Origin: Pontederia crassipes
Lineage: Eukaryota; Streptophyta; Magnoliopsida; Commelinales; Pontederiaceae
NCBI GenBank assembly: GCA_030549335.1
Contig: CM060195.1
Span: 31,004,874 to 31,068,873, forward strand
Length of the DNA: 64,000 bases
Reading direction: 5' to 3'
Shown piece by piece: positions 24,228-35,700 of the stretch. The notes beneath the pieces are model-generated. The model searched no databases. It was given only the letters and a program-made list of their open reading frames with translations, and had not been told where the DNA came from. Each line of letters begins with the position of its first letter. The stretch's first letter is position 1. The translations under genes were made by a program, and so were the position numbers.

Positions 24228-24660
24228 ATGTGGACGTGCAGCGAATACCAGCTTGTCACAGGATGTCAGCCCGTGACTTTGGCCGCTTTGACGACTAGGT
24301 ACGCTGGGAGGTGCCCAGCTGCATACCAAGTCACCCAAGGATGGCAAGACCAAGTGGAGGAGTTTAGAGCACTGCTGGACAAATCCATGAGGAAGATGAA
24401 GTTTGCAGACCAGTGGTGAAGACACTTTGAGTTTCAAGTAGGGGACAAGGTGCCGGTGAAGCTACGGAATCAGCAGTTCAAAGCTCTTTGACAAACACCA
24501 AGGGTTGATGAAGAGGAATGAAGGCCCCTTCACCATTACCAAGAGGGTAGACAAAGTGGCCTACCGAGTGGAGCTTCACGCTACATTACAACAACTTCAT
24601 CCAATCTTCCATGTGAGTATGCTCAAGAGGTACTACGAAGGGGTGGGGGAACCTTCGGGT
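24228..24660 (+). pseudogene. Integrase C-terminal remnant of the gypsy element
   Basis: Reads GCQPVTLAALTTRYAG and GRCPAAYQVTQGWQ, then FQVGDKVPVKL, EGPFTITKRVDKVAYRVEL and HPIFHVSMLKRYYEG in frames broken by a stop near 24417 and a shift near 24490. These are the characteristic C-terminal motifs of Ty3/gypsy integrases. The catalytic core lies upstream in intact elements and is absent here. Confidence 0.85.
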
Positions 24661-24715
24661 AACATAGGAAGGCCTGATGTTGCCGATGGCGGCACCACCA
24701 TTGGTGGGGGAGGAT

Positions 24716-25786
24716 TGTCAACCCCAACTTAGGCGGGACGTCGGGGCGCGTGACGGGCCGAGTGAGCCATGGCCGGGGCGCACGGAGGCTTCTGGAGTGA
24801 TAGGAAGAGTCCCTGCCCACTTTGGCATAATGCTCGCTTTGGCATTATGCCCGCTTTGGCAGTGGACGAGGTGCGGCAAACGTGGAGGCAAGTTGCACTC
24901 CTACTCCCACTTGGAGTTGGACTCCTACTCCTACTTGAAGTCAAGATCGTACCGACCAAGGACGAGACGCGAAGGCCTCGTGGGACGAAGACCCCTTACC
25001 CAAAGTGGCATAATGTCCGGTCGGGCATTATGCCCACATTGGTAGGGGACAGACAGATGCGGTAGGACGCGGGAGCGACATGATGCAGCGGGGCGCACAC
25101 ATGGCAGCGGCGACGGCTGAAACCCTCAAGGGTCCGGCCATCTTCAGGAGTCCAGGCGGAAAGGTGGAGATGGAAAGTAAAGTGCACGGGTACTTACTTT
25201 CCATCATGAATGAAGATGCTTCGAGAAGGGAACCTGGCCAAAGGAAAGGAAGGACTGCTCTCCGAAATAGGATGGCTGAGAACTGGAAAGTAAGGGTAAT
25301 TGGCCCTAGCTTTCCATATGGCCGAATCAGTACTCCTTCTCATGGGGCAATCGACGGAGGCGATCGTCTTGGGTGTCCAACTTGGAAAGTAGGCTAGAAA
25401 TTATTTGAATGTAATTAGGACACCCAAATTGGGGGTTTTTCAATTAGGGCTATCATGTAGGATCCTTGATTTAGGGAACGTTATAAGTGGCAAGCCACAA
25501 GAGGTGGCCGGCCCTAACACTATATAAGGAGGCCATTGGCTGAGCTATGTATTCATCGATCGGAGTAGCGATCAAACTATCTCTTGGAATAAGAGTTCTG
25601 TGCTTTTCCCCCAAATCGAGTGCTTCTCTTCTATTGTGCATCCTGGGTAGTTTTTCGTTGTGTGTAGGGCATACGACTGAGTTCAGGGGTGGACGACCGT
25701 GAGAAGGCTGCGGGGATCTTGACGCAGCAAGGTTGCAGGCCGGCACATCCTTAGCTTCATGGACAACGAAGTTTAAGGACGTGACA
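24716..25786 (+). repeat. 3' LTR of the gypsy element (1071 bp)
   Basis: Begins TGTCAACCCCAACTTAGGCG and ends GACGTGACA. It aligns in order with the three blocks of the 5' LTR and preserves the empty sites for both nested insertions. Contains a TATATAAGG box at about 25520. Confidence 0.88.
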
Positions 25787-26243
25787 ACGGGACGTGACAC
25801 TCGGGCAGTGGGAGTGAGAGTGAGGGGAGAGACGAACGGTAGGGGAGAGAAAATGGGAGAGACATATAGAGTGGGAGAAAAAGTGGCGGGGAAGGTAGAC
25901 AGGAATGAAATTAGAATTACTGACGGTCGAGCTCGTCAAAATTATCGACAAATATCTATCCGTCAGTATTTCATATGGGTAAGGTCGTCGTTATTATTAA
26001 TAATAAAATATTAAATATATTTATATATTGTCTTACATGATTTTGCTATTTATTTAATTATCGACGGCCGGGTCTATCAGAATTATGAACAGATATCTTT
26101 CCGTCGGTGTTTCCAATGGATAGGACCATCGGTAATATTAATAATAAAATATTAAACATATTATAAATTATGTTATATTAAATCTGATTATAATATTTTT
26201 TATCGACGCTCGAATTCGACGAAATTACCGACGGATTTGTGTT
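25787..26243 (+). mobile_element. CACTA-like element, right arm of the split element, end lost
   Basis: A GA-rich stretch (25800-25880) is followed by GACGG/CCGTC motifs with AT-rich spacers (25920-26240), the order seen in the right half of the complete element at 26470. It stops abruptly at 26243 with no TAGTG terminus, exactly where the second copy of the gene 2 tail begins. Confidence 0.6.
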
Positions 26244-27148
26244 CATATCTTTGGGTCTCCGGAAGTCAATTTCTCTCTTTAGCACATCCGAGATGTTTTG
26301 TCAAGTTTCAAAACGTATTGGACTTTTATTTGCGCATCAGCACTCCCAACTGCATTCTTAATTTCTTCTTCAATATTATTGTTTAACGTTAGGACGCAAG
26401 AAGACCTCTGATCATGAATGAATATTGTGACAAAAGCTGTGATTAATTAAGTTGATATCTTCCTGTTTCCACTACAACAAAATTGTGATTTTGCGACGGA
26501 TTTATCCGTCCAAAAACCTTTGAAATCCGTCGCAAATATGCCTTTGCGACGGATTTTTCGACGGATAAAGACTAGTCGGAAATCTTGTCATTGGAAAAAA
26601 TTAGCGACGGTCCTCAAACATCCCTTAAAGATTTTGTCGGACATTTGCGACGAAAAAATAGCCTTCAAAATTTTTTAAGGCTAAAATCCGTCGGAAGTTC
26701 CCATGGAAAGATCACCTTTAGAACTTCTGACGGATTTGGCCATCGGAAGCTCCTGATCCGACTGCCAAATCCGGCCGGTGCCGGAGGAAGTAGTGTTGGC
26801 TCCTTCACAATTTTCCATGGATTTTGACGGGCTTCCCGTCGATAGTTCCGACGGGAGGACACCCGTCGAGACCTTCGACGGGTGATGCCCGTCGAAACCT
26901 TCGACGGGTGATGCCCGTGGAATCCTTTGACGGGCACTGGCCGTCTTAGGTACCGGTGGAATGCGATGAATTTGTCCGTCAAACCTTTTTTAAAAATATA
27001 AAAAAATAAGCCGCCTGCTGTCGGATCGGCGGTTGCCGATCTAGCATCAGGCGTCCGGTATCGAGATAGAGAGAGGGGGAGAGGAATGGGGATGGGGAGG
27101 ATGCCACGGACGCGATCGCCCATGCGTGGAACCGACAACACACCGGTA

Positions 27149-27345
27149 GCCGCCTGCGATCGGATCCGGACGCCAGCGGCCGCCTGCGACCGGATTCGAA
27201 CGCCAACGACCGCCTACGATCGGATCCGAATGCCAGCGACTGCTTGCAATCAGATCTGGCCGCCTGCGACCGGACGGCCGCCTGCGACCAAATCCGGCCG
27301 CCTGGGATCGGATCCGGTCATAGGCAGGATCCAGCCGCCTACGAC
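27149..27345 (+). repeat. 30-bp GC-rich minisatellite in the CACTA core
   Basis: Degenerate tandem units built on GCCGCCTGCGATCGGATCCG, with spacing near 30 bp for the first units and shorter spacing later. In one frame it reads as repeats of CDRIRTPA-like peptide, but no start or domain supports a real protein. Confidence 0.8.
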
Positions 27346-27779
27346 TGCCGACCCCGCGCCATGGAGTTGCCGCTGCCTTCGTAGGGGAGAGAGATATAAG
27401 GGGAGAGAGGGGGGAATGTGTGAGAGTTAGTGGGGGAGGGATATAGGGGGAGATAGATATAGGGGGAGAGAGGTTGGGCGGGAATGTTTGGGGGGAGGGA
27501 GGGAAAATATTGGGCGGGAAAAAATTAGAGTTAGTGACGGATGAATCCTTCGGTAATATCGACGAAAATATATTCGTCGGTAATAGTGAAGGTTGAATTC
27601 GTCGGTAAATATAATATTAACATATTAATAATATATTTTATATTACATTATATATATAATATTAAAATATTGCTTACTGAAGGATATTTTCTTCAAAATT
27701 ATCGACGGCCCAAAATATCCTTCGGTACTATAGACGGAGAGTATCCTTCGCTACTATAGACAGATAAATCCTTCAGAAT

Positions 27780-28760
27780 TACCGATGGATAAATATCCCT
27801 CGATAATTTTGAAGGTTATGCCCGTCAGTAATTTTAATTATAAAATATTAAACATATAGTTATATCTCTCTTCCATTTTAATAAAATATTTATAATATAA
27901 CATAATATTAATAATGAATATAATCATATATATTAATACATATAATTAATATCAATATATATACTATTACGAATGTTTAATAATAACATTATATATATAA
28001 ATATTGATAATAAATAATATTATTTTAATTATTGACGGGTATTTCTTTCGAAATTACCGATGGATGTAAATCCTTCAGTAATTACCGACGGATAATATCC
28101 TTCATAATTACCGACGGATACCAAATCCTTTGGTGATTTTGAAGGCACTATCCTTCGGTAAATGAAATAGTATATTATTAATATTTATAATATAACACAT
28201 ATCTTTATTCCATTTTTATAAAATATTTATAATATAACATAATATTACTAATGATTGTAATTATATATATATATTAATATATATAATTAGTATCAATACA
28301 TATACTATTATTAATGTTTAATACTATTATTATTATATACATTACTGAAGGATAATGCCTTCGAAATTATCGAAGAATGCAAATCCTTCGGTAATTTTGA
28401 AGGCATTTTCCTTCGGTAATTACCAACGGGTAATGTCCTTTGAAAGTACCGACGGATACTAAATCCTTCGATATCTACGAAGGCACAATCCTTCGGTAAA
28501 TAAAATAATATATTATTAATGTTTATAATATAACACATCTCTTTATTCCATTTTCATAAAATATTTATAATATAACATAATATTTAGAAGGATATATATA
28601 ATTAAATATCAATATATATACTATTATTAATGTTTAATAATAGTATTATTATTATATATATTACCGACGGATAATGTCCTTCGAAATTACCTGACGAATT
28701 TGAAATCCGTCGATAATTTCAAAAGCACTATCCTTCGGTAAATAAAATAATAATTTGATA
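27780..28760 (+). repeat. Tandem array of about 340-bp units in the CACTA right arm
   Basis: Three to four units, each pairing a GACGG/CCTTCGG motif cluster with an AT-rich block that ends AAAATATTTATAATATAACA. The AT-rich blocks recur near 27880, 28210 and 28555. The array explains most of the element's length. Confidence 0.8.
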
Positions 28761-29460
28761 ATAAAATACTAAATATATAATTATATTATATTACATATAT
28801 ATTATTATAAATACAATTACCGAGAGTATTTTCTTTGAAATTATCGACGAACGTAAATCCGTCAGTAATTTCGAAGGCTATAACCATCGATAATTTATCG
28901 ACGGTGATTTTTCGTCGGTAATAACGAAGGACGTTTTGACCTTCAATAATTCGAAATGAGTTTCATATCCGTCGCAATTGCCGTCAATAAATGAGAAGGA
29001 TCCATTTCCTTCAAAAAATGTCCGTCGCAAATTCGTCTAGTGTTCGTTTTTGCAGCACGAGACACTGAAGAAGTTGTTGACTTAGAAACTGACAGCTAAA
29101 GTGGGTCCGCATTCCTGCAAGATGTTTGTGTTGAGACCTTTGCCAGGATCAGCAATTTGATCAGGATGCTGATGCCACTTGACCAATTCTCTTCCTGTTG
29201 TTGCATACTGTGGATATAGATTAACAATTTGAGGTGGACTAGGAGTCTTCTTCTATCTGCATGGTCCTCCTTTTTGATTTCTCATGTCAAGTGCAGTTTC
29301 TTCCCTCCATAAAGGACACAGAATTCAGAATACTGTGCAGTTGCTTGTTACACAAATCATATATTTCCTACAGTATGGATTTTCACATTGATTGATGAAA
29401 TCACATTTCTGAAACTGTTCTCCCTCCGCATTGGTGTAAATATCCCTGAGACATTTCTCC

Positions 29461-30421
29461 TACAGGACCCATGGAAGATTCATAGAATTTACAAAAATAA
29501 AGTTCATCATGTCATAAATTTAAAGGGGGCAATGTGTGGACCTTCACAAATGAGATATACATAACCCAACAACATAGACACGCCAACCATTCGCATCCAT
29601 TGAGAGAAGAAAAGAAGGATAATACATCACCATCGCTAAACCTGTGCCTAGCTATAGGGTCATGCCATCGACCTTATCTTTTCTCATGATCAAATCCTTA
29701 AACGCTTAATGCAACCACGCCAACTCTTGATCTCATTCATACATATAATCTAACACATGTGCCAAGCTCGGCCTTAGCTTAATTTGTTTCTGGTTTCTCT
29801 TCTGGCACTCCTCTTATCTTGTTCCTTTTTTTTATTGATTTGGTTCCCATTTGTCTTCTTATCATCTTCCTTGCTTTCTTTTTTCTTCTTCTTTAGTATC
29901 GTCTTTCCTTCAGGATATTGATGGTCAAAATTATATATTTTCCTTTGAAGAAAACTGAGAAAAAAGGTGCAGGAAGATACTTTTGCTTTAATGATATAGA
30001 AGAACTAGGAAGAGTTATTTGTCAAACAATGAAATTTCTATGATCAATCTTTAGTATCAACCGACTTTCCTTTAGGATGTTAATGGTCAAAACTATAGAT
30101 TTTCCCTTGGAAAAAGACCGTGTTAAAAAAAGTACAGGAACAAACTTTTGCTTTAATGACATAGAATTAGGAGAAGTTAATTGTCAAACGATGGAATTTC
30201 TATGATCAGACAAGGAGGAGATGCGTCAAAATCAAGTGGTAATGACATGCAAGTTTTAGATTAGAGGAGTTGGATGCAAAATTAATTTAACGTAGCAGTC
30301 GTCCAACAAGAATTAAGGAATGACTATTTAAAGATTAGTAAAGTGCTGATAACTTTTTAGAGTTGATACCATCAAACACTAAAGAGTTGGGCGTCTTCAC
30401 AAAATGATCAATGCATTAACA
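29461..30421. other. Intergenic DNA with a degenerate tandem duplication
   Basis: Single-copy-looking DNA that probably continues the original 3' flank of gene 2. Two adjacent diverged copies of about 157 bp occur at 29891-30047 and 30048-30210, sharing CTTTAGTATC, ACTTTTGCTTTAATGA and GGAATTTCTATGATCA-type words. No gene seen. Confidence 0.6.
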
Positions 30422-30603
30422 ACAACAACAAAGCCCTATCCCATTAGATGGGGTCGGCTACATGGATCATACGACGCCATTCCGCTCTATTAGTAACCAA
30501 ATCTTTCGGTATATTATTCATCAATAGATCTTGCTCTATTAGTTCGCCAAGTGTCCGTCTTGACCTCCCTCTCCCTCTTTTAATCGAACTCCATGTTATT
30601 TGA
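30422..30603 (-). mobile_element. 5'-truncated RTE-type LINE, 182 bp, 15-bp target duplication
   Basis: Flanked by perfect 15-bp repeats ATCAATGCATTAACA at 30407-30421 and 30604-30618. On the minus strand it encodes the end of a reverse transcriptase polyprotein (KRGRGRSRRTLGELIEQ-like, then an EWRRM-type end) and finishes GACCCCATCTAATGGGATAG plus a TTG repeat tail. Only the last part of the LINE is present, as expected from aborted target-primed reverse transcription. Confidence 0.9.
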
Positions 30604-30618
30604 ATCAATGCATTAACA

Positions 30619-31588
<970 letters not shown>

Positions 31589-31636
31589 GGTGGAGATTGG
31601 GTACGTACGAGCATTTGATTCCTTCGCTTGAGCGCC

Positions 31637-31644
31637 TATATAAA
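31637..31644 (+). promoter_or_regulatory. Probable TATA box of gene 3
   Basis: CCTATATAAAGACACC is a strong plant TATA context, about 155 bp before the ATG at 31799. Confidence 0.7.
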
Positions 31645-31798
31645 GACACCACCTTTGGGCTATGAGAGCACGCCTCTTAGTCACTTCTTCTCCCGTTGTT
31701 TTAGGTGGGCTGCGCTGTTGAACAACTGAGAGTGCAGTAGACAACCTGTGTGTGGACGTTGATATATATATTCGTATACATCGCGTTGTGTGTGCGCC

Positions 31799-32528
31799 AT
31801 GGCAGTGAGGACGAGAGGGAGCAACGTGATGGCAGCGGCCACGTCGCCCGGTAGTCTCCTAAGCAGCTGTTGCTGCTTCTTCTTCTTCTTCTTGCTGCTC
31901 TGGGCTCCGACGGCCCTGGGCGGGGGGGATGTGGCCGGGGAGGAGGCGCACGCTAAGCGCCGGCGCATGATGAACAACGGCCTCGGCCGGACGCCTCCGA
32001 TGGGGTACAAAACCTTCGTGCGTGCATGCACATATATATATATATATGCTGCATGCGTATTTCGAGCTATCAGTCGACTGCATCCGTTGTTTGACAGACA
32101 CATATATTTACAGAGACATATATAAGAATTAATGCATGCTTCATTCATGTTTACTTAATACAATTTATATGGTCCTGATCACTTGATAGCGAATTAATTA
32201 TAATAAATAAATGTTAAACTTCGTCAACATCTTCCACTTGATAAAATTAAACGAGCTCTTCATCATGCATGCAGTCAGATTAAATAGCTTGTTGATATAT
32301 ATGATGATAATATGTATATATTTTGAGGCGTGCAATATAACTTGTGTGGATCAGGTGGAACAGTTGGAACCATTTCCAGTGCAGCATCAACGAGCAGCTC
32401 ATCAGAGAAACAGGTATGGAGCTTAATTACGTTCTTGAACGGAGTTGTTGACAAGACTCCTAATTAAAATGTTTGGTAACGAGTCCTTGTAGTATGTGAC
32501 GGCAAACTTTGTGCGCATCTTACAACGT

Positions 32529-32562
<34 letters not shown>

Positions 32563-32763
32563 TTTACAACAATATGTACGTGTAAGATATCTGCTATCAT
32601 ATATATATATATCGAGTTATTACAACTTTATCCATGCAATAAGATTCTATCCGTCACTCTATTAATTACTATGTCGAGCATGTTTTTAATCACTATTTTA
32701 GATTTATAACCGTGATTAAAATTATTTGTATATAAATGATGAACGTGGATAGTATAGTTCTTA

Positions 32764-32794
<31 letters not shown>

Positions 32795-35700
32795 ACAAGA
32801 TTCCACCAACAAAAATTTAGATATATAATCTTCTTTTTCAAGTTTGATGGACCAGTCTTTTGGATTTTCCTTGATTAGAAGATGTTACTGTTTTAATTAA
32901 ACCTGACAATTACCAGCTTATATCTAAATTATATTTTCTTTCGTATTTAATGAACTAGTTATAACTTATTTTAATTAGTATTTAATTTGTAAGTATAAAG
33001 TATCCATCTACTAATTTTCATGTTATTTTACTATATATTATATTAACATATTTATTTGTTTACTCATTTTATTGTTAAGTTTTTAAGAAAATAAGTTGAG
33101 ATTGGTTCAAACGCAAAAAGAAAACAGAAATTGGCGGATCGATCAAATCATGAAAACGTTTAGGAATAACTAAGTAGTTTTTAATATAAAGTTCATGCTT
33201 ACATTGACAAAATACTTTTTCTTTTATTTTTTACCTCAAACTCTTTTACAACGCATATTATCTCCTGTTAACTTTGAAATTACATAAGTTAACTTGATTC
33301 TCGTAATAATTGTTCTCATTCACTTTATTAGCTAATATGAAACATATTTTCTACTCTCTTATCACATCAATAATTTATTTTAGTATATAACTTAACATAT
33401 AAGGTAATCTCTACTATTTTTTGTTATTTTCATTATCAGTTTATCGATATTAATTTTATGATATTATTAAGCTGTTCAACACAATATAAATTTGATTGGT
33501 AAAAAAAACATTTCCCGGGATTTAAAAATTAAAATAATAAAATATCTTAAATAAAATTTACGGAATTTTTAAATCAAAGAAAAGAAATTAGGAATAGCTA
33601 AATAGTATTATAATTATATAATATACATTTAACGCTGAAATAATTCATAGTCCAAGTAGGTGACAAGGAGATGAACAATAGACAAAGACATTTGATGTAA
33701 ACCTGGTAGTCCACACACTGACTCCACAACTCCATGGTACTCATTTAATCCTCGTTGGTTGCTGCAGCTGATGCACTGGTGCACACTGGCCTCGCTGCGT
33801 TGGGCTACCGATACGTCAACATAGGTAAGAACACTCATCTGATCACTGGCTCCTAAATTTAACCTCCATGTCTAAATTTTGTGCTAATTTGTATGCCTGT
33901 TTTTTCCACTATCAGATGACTGCTGGGGAGAACTCAACAGAGACTATCAGGTCAGACACATTAGTTGACTTGGCAGGCTTTTGTAGTAGCACTGAGTTCT
34001 AACACAACAAAATTTAACCGTTCGATTGTTCAGCAGACCACTTAGCACTGTTCTGGTGACATGTGTGTTAGGACTTTGCTATCTGGATTCGCCCTATGAG
34101 TTTGGTTGCCTGCAAGAAATTGTGCAAAGGCAGTCCCTTTTGTGATTCTCGAATAGTTCCAAGTGTTGAAAAGAGCTCCTCACTTTCGGTCCTCCTCAAT
34201 GAGGCACTCTTCTTGGTGCCAGTCCAAAAGTAGGAATTGTCCTCCCACCAAATGTTTCTGCTCAGATGTCGTTCTCTGTAGCACAACCCTCAGGACCTTT
34301 GTCAGCTCCTTACGCATCACCAACTATTCCACATACACATCAAGCAACCAAAGCATTCAGTTTATACTTTCTATTGGCCTTTTGCTTATTCATATTTAAA
34401 ATGTTAATATGACTGAAAACATACTACAAGTTGGATAAGATATGTCTCTGAAAGTTAGGAAAGATATCGTTATTGTTTTTAGTATCAAAAGTTTCTACCT
34501 TTAGCTTGCTTGCTGTAAGTGAAATACAGAAGCATGCAAAATGTTGTTGCTTCTCTTCTTTTTTTTTCTCTTATTTTGCATATAAATTTATACAGGGTAA
34601 TTTGGTTGCGAAGCGGTCGACATTTCCCTCGGGCATAAAGTCTCTTGCAGATTATGTTCATGGGAAAGGGCTTAAACTTGGAATCTACAGTGATGCAGGG
34701 TAAAAATAATTCCTGCCTAGTTCCATATTTTGGCATATGGTGATGTGATCTGCATACAACAGTAACAAAATTTTCGTCAGAAATCAAGTTCCATGCCCTC
34801 TGTTCACTACAGCACGAACCTGATTCTTAATTGTTAATTATCTCTCTTATATGGACATATACTGCTCACATTTATAGGCAGTGACCCAGAAACCTAATTT
34901 TCAACCATTACATCAACTTCTTCAGGTCACTGACATGCAGCAGGACAATGCCTGGTTCACTTGGATACGAATACCAGGATGCAAAGACCTTTGCCAGTTG
35001 GGTATGTACTCTCTTTCTGCAAGGTGTAACTGGAAAAATAAAAAGACTTTCGTCTGTTGATGAATTTTGATTGGTGTGACATGTTTCCATTATTTTGGCA
35101 TATATGTCAGGGGGTTGATTACCTGAAGTATGACAACTGCAACAACCCGGGAACTAGTCCAAGAGACAGGTAAGCATTTCTCAAGAGAAAGCAGAGTTTC
35201 TTAATTAATGAGCACTAGTACAAGAATTTATGGACTTGACCTTCAAAACTACCTTTGATGTTGACACAGATACGCGAGGATGAGTCAAGCTCTTCAGAGT
35301 TCTGGGAGGAGCATTTTCTTCTCTCTTTGTGACTGGTATGCTTGAATACCTTTATTAAGTGAAGTAACACTTATTTTGGATCAAAGGCAAGACAATGGAG
35401 ATTCCTATGCACATTGCTAATTTCATGTTCTCCGGAAGTTGAGCATTCCTGCAGGGATATCACTCGGGAATCAAACTTATCCTGATAACTAGTTATGTGG
35501 GTTTATTCTTTTGGTTAAATTGAACTGCAGGGGTGTGGAGGATCCAGCGACCTGGGGAGGTGGCGTAGGAAACAGCTGGAGGACAACAGATGACATTGCA
35601 GACAACTGGAACAGGTTGCAGAGATTTGCATGAATATATACACTTCGTTTCAAGATTGTTATGAGTTCACTACCATTTCACTCAGAAACTGACTTGACTT

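Larger units (their letters stand above)
17088..25786 (+). mobile_element. Decayed Ty3/gypsy LTR retrotransposon with nested insertions
   Basis: LTRs start TGTCA and end TGACA: 17088-21677 (5', enlarged by insertions) and 24716-25786 (3', 1071 bp). A tRNA-Met-type primer site TGGTAGCAGAGC follows at 21681, with a second copy TGGTATCAGAGC at 21721. A purine-rich tract (GGTGGGGGAGGA) precedes the 3' LTR. The 3.0-kb interior retains broken gag, a zinc-knuckle and protease-like region, and the C-terminal end of integrase; reverse transcriptase, RNase H and the integrase core are missing. Removing the nested inserts and a 264-bp tandem duplication makes the two LTRs similar in length. Flanking bases (AGCGG, ACGGG) do not form an exact target duplication. 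Confidence 0.85.
26470..29042 (+). mobile_element. Complete non-autonomous CACTA element, 2573 bp, TTC target duplication
   Basis: Begins CACTACAACAAAATTGTG and ends CGTCTAGTG, flanked by TTC at 26467-26469 and 29043-29045. The undisturbed intron of gene 2 (near 11738) shows the empty site CTGTTTCGTTTTT with one TTC. Structure: left arm of TTTGCGACGG motifs (26490-26990), GC-rich core with a 30-bp minisatellite (27000-27370), GA-rich block (27380-27500), and a long right arm of GACGG/CCTTCGGTAA motifs (27530-29042). No transposase frame is visible. The right terminus lacks about ten bases found in the related end at 44330. Confidence 0.95.
26244..29460 (+). pseudogene. Duplicated 3' end of alpha-galactosidase gene 2, split by a CACTA element
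   Basis: 26244-26469 matches intron 14 of gene 2 from 11518, and 29043-29460 matches the rest of that intron, exon 15 and the 3' flank up to 12158. The exon remnant is at 29056-29160 and keeps the same end ([18 protein letters not shown]), but codon 10 is TAG where gene 2 has CAG next to it, so it cannot encode the normal tail. No earlier exons are present. It is a partial duplicate, not a processed copy, because intron sequence is retained. Confidence 0.93.

Noticed and set aside
22503..24437. Long minus-strand open frames opposite the gypsy element (for example 22503-23057 and 22874-23512)
   Set aside because: They are antisense shadows of the GC-rich gag and pol remnants, which match known motifs only on the plus strand.
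12162..26243. Treating the whole 14-kb segment as one intact CACTA transposon carrying the LTR elements
   Set aside because: The right terminus is missing and the outer flanks are a 640-bp duplication rather than a 3-bp target duplication, so only a split and truncated element can be claimed.
27086..27430. Arg/Thr/Ala repeat protein in the CACTA core
   Set aside because: The frame comes from the 30-bp minisatellite; there is no promoter, splice support or domain.
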